A stretch of 64,000 nucleotides of DNA from Entoloma clypeatum (lineage: Eukaryota; Basidiomycota; Agaricomycetes; Agaricales; Entolomataceae): contig OY751496.1 in assembly GCA_963565915.1 (NCBI GenBank), positions 2,170,001 to 2,234,000 of the forward strand, in the 5' to 3' direction. The notes under the pieces were generated by a model. That model was not told the DNA's origin and ran no database searches. It worked only from the letters and a program-made list of their open reading frames with translations. Below, piece after piece: positions 42,657 through 52,667 of this stretch (positions are counted from its first letter, which is position 1; every line of letters begins with the position of its first letter). A program made the position numbers and the translations under genes.

Positions 42657-45600
42657 ATGGCCCCAATCAAGACCAAGGAGTCTCTCATGCTCCTTGCTTC
42701 GTTGACCAGCCTTGCCCCATTCCTCTCACCGGTCAAGGGTGTTATCTTGCTCATAGCACAAGCCGTGGAAGAAGTCAACGACAATACAAACCAGTGCATA
42801 TATCTCTTGCGACGATGCACCCATATGTGCCTCCACGTTGATGAGCTCTACTCGGAGAAGGGCATCAAGGATTCTCGCAAACCTCTCGAGGAATTCAAGC
42901 AGTGAGTTCGTTCGTTTTGCACCCTTCATGGCCGCCATCAAATGTGACGAAAAGTGCGTTAGATAAGATTCGGCTATGTGTGGAGCACTTGTCAAAAAAA
43001 ACCGCTTTGCAGCGCTTCCTGCAACGACAAGAGATCTCTGAGAGCATCAAGGAAGGCCACCGATGCTTGGATGGTTGTCTAGAACTCTTCCAGGTACCGG
43101 TTTTCGTTGTTCGAAATCTTCGTGCCATCCCCCTTGCTGATTTATCATTTTCCAGTTACAAGCAACATCGTCCCTAGCTTTCGCTGTGACCGAACATGAG
43201 GCAGCGCGTCAACGGGATCAAGCTCAATTAGGGAAAACCCTGGAACAACTTCTTACGAATGACGCCAGCATACTTGATGCTCTTGAACTGCGAGGAGATG
43301 AAATCTTGGAGGCTGTACGCGGACTTCGCGATGTATGTGAACTTGAAGATGAAACCCTGTCTGGACTCCCATTCATGTCGTTTTCCTTTGTCAGACCGTC
43401 TCCAGGGGTATCGACGACGCTATCCAAAAGAACTTTGCGACAAAGAGCCTCAAGACTCTCTTGGAAGAAGAGGCGAAATTTCATTCTTCCTACAAGTGAC
43501 CTCGTATGATTGGGCTGTTTCATCTTTGGAAATCCTGATCGAGGGTGAAATATTGGGATCTGGAGCCTTTGGAACCGTGTATATTGGGCGATGGAATGGC
43601 GCAAGAGTAGCGGTCAAACAACTAGCGAAAGGGACACCTCGGCAGGTAAGTTGAGGGTTTCAATATGCAGAGAAAGTAGCGCAACTCACCGCGCTTGTTA
43701 GATGCTCATTCGGGAAATCGACATATGGCGGCGACTGCAACATCCACATGTTGCTTCATTCTTTCGGGCGTGCATTGATGCGACCCCGCCTCTTCTCGTA
43801 TCAGAAATGTACACTTCTGGCAATGTGATGGATCATCTTTCTACGTTTCCAGACGCAGATCGGATAAACCTGGTGAGAAATACCCTCTCTATCTTGATTG
43901 AGAACGTTCTCACCCCCTGCCGATACTCAGTGCTATGAGATTTCACTCGGGATGGACTTCCTTCACAACCAGAGGATCGTCCACGGGGACCTCAAACCCG
44001 TGAAGTTGCCTTTTTTTCTCTCCAATTCTGGCACAATCCCAGCTCACCTGAGTGTCAACGTATCCACAGGCAAACGTTCTTATTGATGGTGCCCATCGTG
44101 CTCGGATAACCGACTTTGGCCTTTCCAAGATTAAATCTTCGATGACAACTCAAACTGTTGCCGATGTCTCGGAAAGAACGCAAGCAAGGACTCCCGGGAC
44201 CAGAGCATTCATGGCGCCAGAGAGACTGCGAAGGGGTACGATGAACTATGCGACGGATGTTTATGCGTTTGCCATGTCGACCTATCAGGTCCGCCAAATC
44301 ATTAGGTTGTGATTTCTGATGAACTTATTCTCACCTGTAGATACTGACTGGTGATGCGCCGTTCCAACATCTACCAGAAGATGATCTCCGCCAAGTTGTC
44401 GTTGTCGAATGTGGACGGCCTGAACGGCCAGAAGGACCTGAGTTTGTCGCACAAGGGCTTACAACTCCTGTATGGGATCTGGTCGAGCATTGCTGGGCTG
44501 ATGACAGGCAGAAAAGGCCAAAGTTCGATGAGATATGTAGAATATTGAAACCCTTGAATAAGCGTCCTACAGATCCTCATAGTGAGCTTTTTTCGTTGTC
44601 AGGTGGCTTGACAGCTTCTCATAAACCTTGTGGTGACAGCCTGCCTTAAGCAAGCTGCGACACCCCCAACAACCAATACGGGGCATCATGGACCTCTTTC
44701 CACGTTTGCTGAGGCGGCTGATGTTGAAACCGACTCCGGCTGCCCGTTGAGCATCCCTGGCACTGACGTAGTCATCTCGGCCGCAGACTTCAAAGTGGAT
44801 CGTGCTCCTGGCTTTGGGATACCCTCGCGATCGTTCTTCAAAGCCCTGCCGCCTCTTCCTCCCTCGGACGGGGGCGTCAAAAACTACCCCCAGAAGTCGC
44901 GGCTCACGTCAGATCCTCCTTCCAGCAGAGGTGAGACGCTCCTACTTACAAGCTCCCGTACCCTTATTTGCTCCTCGCAGAACCCGGAAAGGCTCCGTCT
45001 CCCGAGCACCCACCACAGGATCCTTCAAAGGAAAGCAAACCCACGACGAGGGAAACACCAAGCTGGTATAAACGATTGTCATTGGGTAGGTACGTCTCCC
45101 TTGACATCTGCGTTCCCTTCTCATCATCGGGTGTTGTAGCGACTTCGGCAACCCAATCTCAACGCACGAAACGTGTATCCTCAACGAAACCGCAGCCTCA
45201 GTCCAAGGCAAAAACAAAAGTGGAAAAGAAGTGGTACGACGGGGAATTTGTTACAAGGATCCGTGATGGTCAGGCAATAGTCACCCGCCTGAAGTTTGTC
45301 GTTGTTGGCGATGGAGCCTGCGGGAAAGTGAGTAATGGGATCTGAATCAATATCAGCAATCGATACTCAATATCGACTCATGCAGACCCATCTCCTTTAT
45401 GCATTTTCGAAGGGACGTTTTCCTGAAGTCAGTCGTTATGTCTCAACGTTTGTTCGTCATCAATTGATTTGCTGTCCTCTGCATAGCTCTATATACCGAC
45501 AGTTTTCGAAACGTATGTGGCGGAAGTCAGTATTGCGGGTCACGGCATCGAGCTCGCCCTATGGGACACCGCGGGGCAAGACGGTTATGACATGTTGCGC

Positions 45601-46005
45601 CCTATGAGCTATCCAGATGCCCACGTATTCCTGATTTGCTTCGCCGTCACTTCCCCAGAGTCGTTTGAAAACGTTCAAGAGAAGGTGATCATCATTTTTG
45701 CAAAACCCTTGCTTACAGTACCTGACTTTTGTATTGAAAAAAAAAAGTGGATCAAAGAAGTTCGTCATTTTGGGCCCGACACCCCTGTCCTTCTGGTCGG
45801 TTGTAAAAGTGACTTGCGTGCCAGCACGTACGCGATAGAAGAACTGAGACGGCTAGAAATGGAGCCAGTAACTTTAGCAGAGGTCAGTATAGCCGAGAAG
45901 GATTACTCAACGGTTTACACAGCAACCACGTGCGGCTTGGGGTCATTGCTGAAGGAGAGAGAGAAGAAAAGACGAGCAAGGTCCAAGGGTTGCATCATAA
46001 CCTGA
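42657..46005 (+). CDS. MLKL-like helical domain - TKL-type kinase - Rho GTPase fusion protein
   Basis: Fourteen exons give about 860 residues: 42657-42901, 42955-43093, 43156-43332, 43406-43645, 43702-43872, 43931-43999, 44070-44288, 44341-44581, 44640-44930, 44981-45085, 45140-45327, 45386-45427, 45487-45684, 45748-46005. All junctions are GT-AG and keep frame. Residues 1-187 are helical (LTSLAPFLSPVKGVILLIAQ; LRGDEILEAVRGLRD) and resemble the MLKL-type N-terminal bundle seen before kinases in fungi. The kinase (about 236-495) has GSGAFGTVYIG, VAVK (Lys258), HGDLKPAN (Asp344), DFG (Asp362) and APE. A Pro/Ser/Lys-rich linker follows (about 500-680). The GTPase (683-860) has GDGACGKT, effector Thr in YIPTVFE, WDTAGQ, GCKSDL and a C-terminal CIIT CAAX box. 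All catalytic residues are present. The exon 3-4 join is uncertain: the helical frame (TLLEEEAKFHSSYK) runs to a TGA at 43494. Confidence 0.8.
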
Positions 46006-46685
46006 CGCGTGGAAGTCGCCATCAAACTACAAACGCATCTGTCAAAACGAGATGACACTCACCGATTGCACACGTTTGTCAAGCTGCTAGCACTTGTATG
46101 GCATAGCTATCTCTATTCGTCTTTATCACCGGGGTCTCGCATGCATCTCCAAGTAGGAAGCTTGTTTTGGCACAAGTTGAATACTTTGAAGAAAAACGGT
46201 TCTCGAAAAGAAAAAACTTGCTTTGCTCGGCGATGATATAACACTTGCTTCGCTTATTCTTCTGTGGTCTTGACATCCGCATTGGTTTCCTAGCTACGGG
46301 GTGATATTGATGTGCACGCCTGGGTGTATTGATTGCACAGAAAGAAAAAACAAGACACGTATCAAATGCATGTATCGAATGCATACTTGCCCATTTACCG
46401 TCCAAAATCCGACTGCTTGTATCGTCCAAATGACATGACCTCGAGCTGCAAGGCAACATTTACCTGTAGCGAGATAAAAGATGGTTGAAATTGGGTATTG
46501 CAAGGAAGACAAGACGTATGGTGAAACTCTGAAAGCCCTATACACGTTCTGCGTGGATATGTTATGCACCAAGCTATATACGGTATCACTTGCTCCTTCG
46601 AACACCTCTGCATCGCGATAAGTCAGTCTCAAGCAAGGAAGGGAAAAATAAAACAAAAAGGGCAAGGAAGCGACTCCCCACCTTC
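46006..46685. other. Intergenic DNA
   Basis: Downstream flank of the fusion gene. No gene is supported on either strand. Confidence 0.5.
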
Positions 46686-46689
46686 CTCA

Positions 46690-47790
46690 GTCTTGCATTT
46701 GACAATAGCCGCACAGGCCGAAAATCTCTGCATCTTGGGCTTGAGATGGCTCAAGGGTAAAATACTCATCCCCTTCTTCCTTCTCCCTGCCGCGAAGCAC
46801 CGTCGCACCTTGTTCCTTGCCTGAAGAGATGTATGACATCACCCCGCTGAGGATTCGGTCTTGAAATGGCCACGAAAAAAACGAAAGACCAGACGGAAAA
46901 TTGCGCTGAGGCACCAGCAGCCCTGCACGGGTACCTATTGTGAATGGGTACCCAGCGGTCACACGACCTAGGCCCATTGCGATCGCTGTAAATTTGGCAG
47001 TGAAAGCATCATAGATTCCCTGATGCGAGAGCCAGAGATGCATAAGTTGCCACGTACAGCCCACTTCATTAGTGGTTCCAAACTGCGGTGCCGGACAGGA
47101 TCGTTGGGCTCTTCCCGCCCAGCTCCGACGTGGCGTCCTTCAAGGTCGACTCTGGGGCTGCCTTCAGGATTCTGCGGGCTGGAAGGGTGCTTCCTGTGAA
47201 CATCGTCTTCTCGTCCCAAGGCAAGGCTGCATCGACAATTTAGCTTTAAGAATGGATGCTCGGCTGCAGTTGGTGGGTTGTGATTACTGGTTAAAATAGC
47301 GCACCGTATTCGTTGACGATGTTGAAGACGCCAGTTTCGGTTGTAAGGCGGTGAAAGGGGATTTCGGATGGCTGGGGCAGTGGGACGCTGTCTCTTCAAA
47401 ATACCAGGGGTAACGTGCACGTACCTTCGAAACAATCGTGTTGCCTGGAGCAAGAGCAAGAGCAATTTTCGCCGATGCCATTACCTAGTCCAAACCGAGG
47501 AGGGGTGAGGAGGACATCTCCGGCATCGACACACCAAAGAAGGATATGTACGATGACGCCATAAGGCTCGTTCCGCGTATACGTCAACTTGTGACAGAGT
47601 CAAATTCGATGACAACCGGCTTCGTGGGGAAGGTGATCGATGAGGCAGTCAGCGCGGGCGTTGACGACAACGCGCATACCTGGCTCCCTGCCATATCTCT
47701 CTTCATGCGCGTTCTTCCCCAACGTGACATTCCAAGGAGTCTGGCGGTGCCTGTTGTCGTACGTTGCAGTTTAGGCTCCATTCCTGTGGG
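46690..47790 (-). pseudogene. Aldehyde dehydrogenase pseudogene
   Basis: Leftward the pieces come in the correct ALDH order but in shifting frames: TRNEPYGVIV (about 47580), AKIALALAPGNTIVSK (47475), ETGVFNIVNEYGAL (47340), MFTGSTLPARRILKAAPEST and ELGGKSPTIL with the conserved Glu (47210-47100), MKWAVRG, GSRI, YDAFTAKF (47030), QDRILSGVMSYISSGKEQG and GDEYFTLEP (46870-46740). The stretch that should hold the catalytic Cys (GQxCxAGSR) is shortened to GNLCISGSR, and stops intervene. ALDHs oxidise aldehydes with NAD(P)+; this copy cannot make the enzyme. Confidence 0.85.
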
Positions 47791-47794
47791 GTAG

Positions 47795-48124
47795 GTCGGG
47801 CACCTTTACAGCGATTTTCATACGTAGACTGCTTTGTGCCGGGCATACATCATAACCGAGTTCGACGTTGAAGGACCAGGTGCCTGCAATCGAATCGTTG
47901 AGACACGAATCACACGACCTGAGTTCTGAGAATGGTGAACGTTCAACGTTCACCGTTGAACAAGCTGCTGTCTCAATACGGCCAGAAAGACATACCGCTT
48001 CCATAGAACGACAAACTGCTAGAAAGGAAGCCAGAAACCGAGGAAAAAACACTCCAATTCCATTTGCTGAAACCCTTGCGCCACCAACTGGTGAGCAAAA
48101 GAGATTGCAGCAAAAAGAAAGAGG
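47795..48124. other. Intergenic DNA between ALDH remnant and U2
   Basis: An open plus-strand frame (47868-48224) runs through here into the U2 gene. It is charged and low in complexity and I do not support it as a gene. Confidence 0.45.
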
Positions 48125-48127
48125 AGA

Positions 48128-48314
48128 TCCCCCGACGACGCAAGCCGGTGGTGCAGTGGCAAGGTCATCGCGCCCCCGCGTTGCAAGCAGAGCGCAGGGG
48201 ACAAGGGCGGCAAAAATTAGATAACCAAGAATGGAGGCGGTGCCTCCATAATAGTGGTTAAACTATTAAGAACAGATACTACACTTGATCTAAGCCAAAA
48301 GGCCAGAGTGGTAA
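48128..48314 (-). ncRNA. U2: U2 spliceosomal snRNA
   Basis: On the minus strand, GGCCTTTTGGCTTAGATCAA followed by GTGTAGTATCTGTTCTT is the near-invariant U2 5' region. It contains GTAGTA (complement of 48277-48282), which pairs with the intron branch point. Next come stem-loop IIa (AATAGT ... ACTATT), a perfect IIb hairpin (ATGGAGGC ... GCCTCCAT), an Sm site AATTTTTG (complement of 48211-48218), and 3' stem-loops (CCCCTGCG ... CGCGGGGG; CGATGA ... TCGTCG). About 187 nt, as in other fungi. Ends are estimated from alignment to the consensus 5' end and the last stem. It should be a capped Pol II transcript of the major spliceosome. Confidence 0.92.
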
Positions 48315-48911
48315 GGAATAGAGGATGTCGACGCAGGCTTATATAGTCAGGATTCGCGCACGGACCTGATGGTACATTTGATCATGAGACAACGACACGA
48401 CCTTTTTGTGAGTTTGTCCGGTGCAGCGATTGTCCTATCAAATCCGCCTGTATTCCGACAAGTTACGATGGGACAGCGCTGTAACCCTGGTATGTTTTTT
48501 TTTTTCACGCAGGTCCCCGATTTAATTACATTCCCGTCCGATTCGGCGTTCCTGCTGGCACATATTTGTACAATCACTTCACAGGGTAACTCGTAAGTCT
48601 TATCACTGTGTGACACCATCATCGAATTCCACATAAGTTATGGCATGGCTGCGATACGCAGAAGAGTCTGATTGGTTCTTTGACGCCGTGCGAGACGTTG
48701 GTGGAGATGGAGATCAGGGGATCTGAACTGAGTCACGGGGGCGGTCTATATCAGGTTGACCTCTTGGGTCTCTTTTACACCCCCTCTCAAGCGGTCTACC
48801 CCGTCCCAGATAATTCTCTCATCCGACGCAGAAGCTATACATTGCTCAAATTCACCGAGCGACTCCTTGCAATACGGCGTGATCGAAAGGACGGAAGGAC
48901 GAGTTCCCGTC
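48315..48911. other. Shared upstream region of U2 and the carrier gene
   Basis: The divergent genes U2 (leftward) and the carrier (rightward) share this space. No separate gene is supported. The U2 promoter elements were not identified. Confidence 0.5.
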
Positions 48912-48918
48912 TATATAA
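48912..48918 (+). promoter_or_regulatory. TATA box of the carrier gene
   Basis: TATATAA in CGTCTATATAACCC, 69 bp before the ATG at 48987. Confidence 0.55.
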
Positions 48919-48986
48919 CCCAGTGTCTGTCACCCCATACTTACCTGACGTCTACCTGTACGACCCCGGTCAATTCAAACTACGAA

Positions 48987-50617
48987 ATGTCGTCGACTTC
49001 TCCACCACCTGCTATTGCTGCCGTACGGGCGCCTCCCAAGAAGCAGCCTTATCCGTTTTGGTTAGGAGGTTTGTGGCCACCCCAAGTACCACTTCCAGTG
49101 ACGAATTGTGATTAGGTCTGGCTGCTACGATTGCGGCATCCATCACCCAGTACGCAATCTTCCCTAGTTCCAGCCTCTTCATTGCGTTGATTTCTCTTGC
49201 AGCCCCCTCGACCTCACCAAAGTTCGTTTACAGGCCTCTGGGGATAAAAGGATGGTAGAAAGCATTAAGAAGACCATCAGAACTGCAGGTTCGTTCCATC
49301 ATCACCATCTTATCAAGACAATCACCTGATCCTTGTGCAGGCGTCCGAGGATTGTTCGATGGAATAACCGGAACATGGATGCGACAAATGTCGTATTCCA
49401 TGTGTCGCTTTTGGGCATATGACGAGAGCAAGAAGATTCTGGGGGCAGGAAAGGATGCACCTGCTTGGAAACTTGCTATGGCTGGCAGTATGGGTGAGCT
49501 TCGCGATTTCTAAATTTGGACCAGTGATCCAATCAAATACAGCGGGGGGTATCGCTGGCTTTGTCGGCAATCCAGGAGGTACGTTGGCTGACACCGCGCC
49601 TTTTGTCTCTAACGAACAACTCTTGTCTTGTCAGAGATTGTTATGGTCCGACTACAGGGCGACTTCGCGAAACCGCCTGAAAAGCGGTTTAACTATAAGC
49701 ACTGCTTTGACGCTCTATTTAGGGTGAGCATCGCGTTTTTCTTTATGGGGCAGCTCCCCCCATATGACGTGCAGCTGCACATGATCGGTGCCTCGGATTA
49801 AACGGTGCCTTTGCTTCCAATCCGCTTCAACCCCACACATTGCGGAGAGGGGAAGGCTTCTGAACTTCTCTCCTCATGCTGCACTTTGGCCACTATGAAT
49901 GTTGAACGGCATTCTTCTGTTCTTCTTGGGATTCGTATCGCTGACCATGACATTCCACAGATGGTCCGTGAAGAGGGTGTTTCTTCTCTTGGCCGAGGAG
50001 TCGGGCCAAACGTCTTTAGGGCCATCCTAATGAACGCTAGTCAACTTGCTTCGTAAGATACCTCCGTTTCGCGAGAAGCATCATCTTTTCCTCATCATGG
50101 TTCTTTAGATATGATTTCTTCAAAGCAGAGCTTCTCAAGACGCAATATTTCGAGGATAACATCGCTTGTCACTTCACCGCGAGCTTTGCGGCCGTATGTC
50201 CCTCCCTCTCTCATATCACCTCACAATCCGATCTCGGCTTTTCCAGGGTACCGTCGCGACGACCGTATGCTCGCCCGCGGACGTATTGAAGGTTTTTACC
50301 CTTTATCCCTTTTTCCAAACAGTCCCTCATGTATTTTCCAGAGCCGCATCATGAACGCATCGGGTCCCGGGTCCAGCGTACGTCACTTGTCACTCGCTCA
50401 TCGTAGTCCTGTGTCCAGCTCACACCGTTCCCTCCTCTAGTCGACTATGGGCGTGATTAGGCAGTCGCTGAAAACCGAAGGCCCGATGTTCATGTTCAAA
50501 GGCTGGGTCCCGGCGTGGACGCGGCTGCAGCCTACGACGATCCTCATCTTTTTGACGCTGGAGCAGCTCAAGAACCTCGTCGACTTTTCGCGATCGAAGG
50601 GCGTGACGCTTTTTTAA
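48987..50617 (+). CDS. Mitochondrial carrier, dicarboxylate-type
   Basis: Eleven exons give 304 residues: 48987-49068, 49116-49149, 49203-49288, 49341-49493, 49543-49578, 49635-49723, 49961-50052, 50109-50193, 50247-50291, 50342-50377, 50441-50617; all introns are GT-AG and in phase. The three carrier signatures appear in order: HPLDLTKVRLQ, NPGEIVMVRLQ and SPADVLKSR, each after a hydrophobic helix (FWLGGLAATIAASIT; AGGIAGFVG; GTVATTVC). The protein sits in the inner membrane with six helices and exchanges metabolites. Spacing and the second signature (GEIVMVR) fit the dicarboxylate carrier branch (yeast DIC1-like); exact substrates are inferred. Intron 6 is 237 nt while the others are 47-63 nt. 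Confidence 0.9.
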
Positions 50618-51048
50618 TTCTTCTCTGTATCTATATGTAAAATAGCGATACGAGGGCTGGAACCGGGAAACTCCCGCATTCCAGATCGAGGGTGGCAATT
50701 CCGAGTCCCTTCTTGTGTCGAGACGCCGCTCTGCCTCGCCTCTTGTCTTTAAACCTCGCGTCACTTGTATCTGTCCACCCCTAAAAATTTGACCGAGAGT
50801 CAGTCGTTCATTCAGACGGTTAACGATGCAAGGACCATGATAACCAATTGTAATCACTTTTTATTCTCGTCTTGTCATGGGGACACTTGATGTTGTTGAC
50901 ATTACTGTACTCACACATGAATCATTGACCGATGTGGCTCTTCATTCCCACCAATAGGTAGTCGTGCGCGTGTAGGTGCACGGGCTTCGTTCCCCAGCTC
51001 ATAGATCATAGTAACACCGATGTGAATGAACCATAGTGTAGCGCCGCT
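50618..51048. other. Intergenic DNA
   Basis: 3' flank of the carrier gene. No gene seen. Confidence 0.5.
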
Positions 51049-51558
51049 GTGTGCGACAGCATGCGTTTGGAAGTACATAGTCATCGCTCTGCTGGATGTA
51101 TACACGGAACGACTCACCATGACTCGGGCTATCGATCACCTCCTAAAAAGGACCTAAAATCCTGGGACTTTCAGAAGAAAGTCCAACACCCCTACTACCA
51201 TCGTGATCTTGACACCAATTCGCAGCTGGATGACCTCGATTCGAGGGTCGCGAACCTAACCCGGGATCTCACCCTTCCAGCACTTCACGAATGTGCCATA
51301 CATCTCGAGGAAAGTGTTATCCTCTCGTGTGCATGTGCCTGGCAAATATTCTTTCTTGTCCGCCCATTTTGGGAGGTGGCTTGGGGTGGAGGAGATGTAT
51401 CGATGGAGGCGAGAGTGGAGGAAAGGGAGGCTGCGGTGCAGGGGCAGGTGTTGGGAGTGGAGTTGGAGTTTCTAAAGGAAGATTTGGACCATGCCGAGCC
51501 AGATGCAGAAATGGAATGGGAAGATGTGGTTGATGAAGAGTTTGAAATGGGTCCATAA
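51049..51558 (+). CDS. Unrecognised open frame with acidic tail (doubtful gene)
   Basis: About 169 residues with a possible coiled stretch (LDDLDSRVANLTRDL) and an acidic end (EPDAEMEWEDVVDEEFEMGP). I do not recognise a family, there is no clear ATG context or intron, and the middle is GC-skewed. It could be a decayed gene or chance. Confidence 0.2.
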   Translation: MCDSMRLEVHSHRSAGCIHGTTHHDSGYRSPPKKDLKSWDFQKKVQHPYYHRDLDTNSQLDDLDSRVANLTRDLTLPALHECAIHLEESVILSCACAWQIFFLVRPFWEVAWGGGDVSMEARVEEREAAVQGQVLGVELEFLKEDLDHAEPDAEMEWEDVVDEEFEMGP

Positions 51559-52149
51559 CCCATAGTGAAACAGATCGTGTTGGCGACCTTCGACTCCGAT
51601 CAACCAGAACGTGCCGCCAAAGGGAGAGCAGCAGCGAGCTCGGAATCCTCGTTCCCGTTTGGAAGAATCAGGGACATGGAAGAAATGAGGTCAGTAGTTG
51701 GGTACATCTTTCTCGTCACTGCCAACAATGCTGACTTCTCTGCGATCCCGCGAATGCCACAATCGCATGTCATGCGCCTATGATTTAGTCTTCTACATCC
51801 TGGCTCACACACTCTACCGAGAGTCAGTGGTACCGGGAATCAGCCTGGGACATCGCATATTCGATCTTGATTCTCCACGCCGATATACTCCGGAACCCTG
51901 CAGCTGACATGTACCGGGTCAAAAAACGTACGGCATTAAAACATCAAATACTAATGTTCGGCATGGTATTTGAGTATTCATATACAGAGATAAAAACGCG
52001 CAGCAAGGATGAACAGAAGATGGCAATCTATATGCGCGAGTGAGTCATGTTGGCAACCTCTATCGGTTGATGACATCAGTTAACGATGGATACTTAGAGC
52101 GCCATGATCATGATACAACTTGCAGCTTGGGAGAGGATCTCTCATCTCA

Positions 52150-52330
52150 ATTTTCATTCAACCTTTGAGGAAATGGAGGGAGTTGAATACTCACGTTCGA
52201 CTCGGAGGTTACAACTTGAACCGAGTAAATATGCGCTTTGCAATATGGACGGGATTCCAGACCAATTGACCCCACACCCCACGTAAAATGACATTCTGCG
52301 GAGGTGACCGGTGGATCGTTGTACTAATAA
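52150..52330 (-). pseudogene. Fragment copied from the neighbouring F-box gene family
   Basis: On the minus strand GVNWSGIPSIL corresponds to HVDWSGLASIL of the F-box gene at 52668-54560, and the DNA around 52258-52305 is closely similar to 53755-53800 (CAGACCAAT, CACCCCACG, ATTCTGC in the same order). The frame around it is short and broken. It is a partial, diverged duplicate in the same orientation. Confidence 0.5.
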
Positions 52331-52667
52331 TGGGGGGAGGTGGAAAAAGGACGTCGTTCCGGGCTTTGTTGCCGACGAAGTAAAAGCCATGCAGAACTCA
52401 CCCCCCCGACAAAAGAAGTGACGAAGGACAAGCAGAGACACGCTTCACGCTGGCCCCGCCAACTGCATGTAGAAGGCAACTCAAGGGGCTGCATTTGACG
52501 ATTCAAGTAATGACTCGGATTGTACATATTTAACAAAAAATCGTACGCGTCGGACAGAATCTTCCCATTCCATTGCGATTCTATATATTGTACATATCTC
52601 CTACGGCCTCAGGACTCGGAACAGGAAAAATAAAGGATAATATAAGTTACACCCAAAGGTTCTATCA

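Noticed and set aside
44582..44640. Kinase gene ending shortly after the kinase domain (stop near 44647)
   Set aside because: A 58-nt GT-AG intron (44582-44639) restores one frame into the linker and GTPase, and every later junction keeps phase. Reading through the shorter intron gives the stop, so this stays as the alternative to test.
47868..48224. 118-codon plus-strand frame
   Set aside because: It runs through the U2 snRNA gene on the other strand, and its composition is charged and simple.
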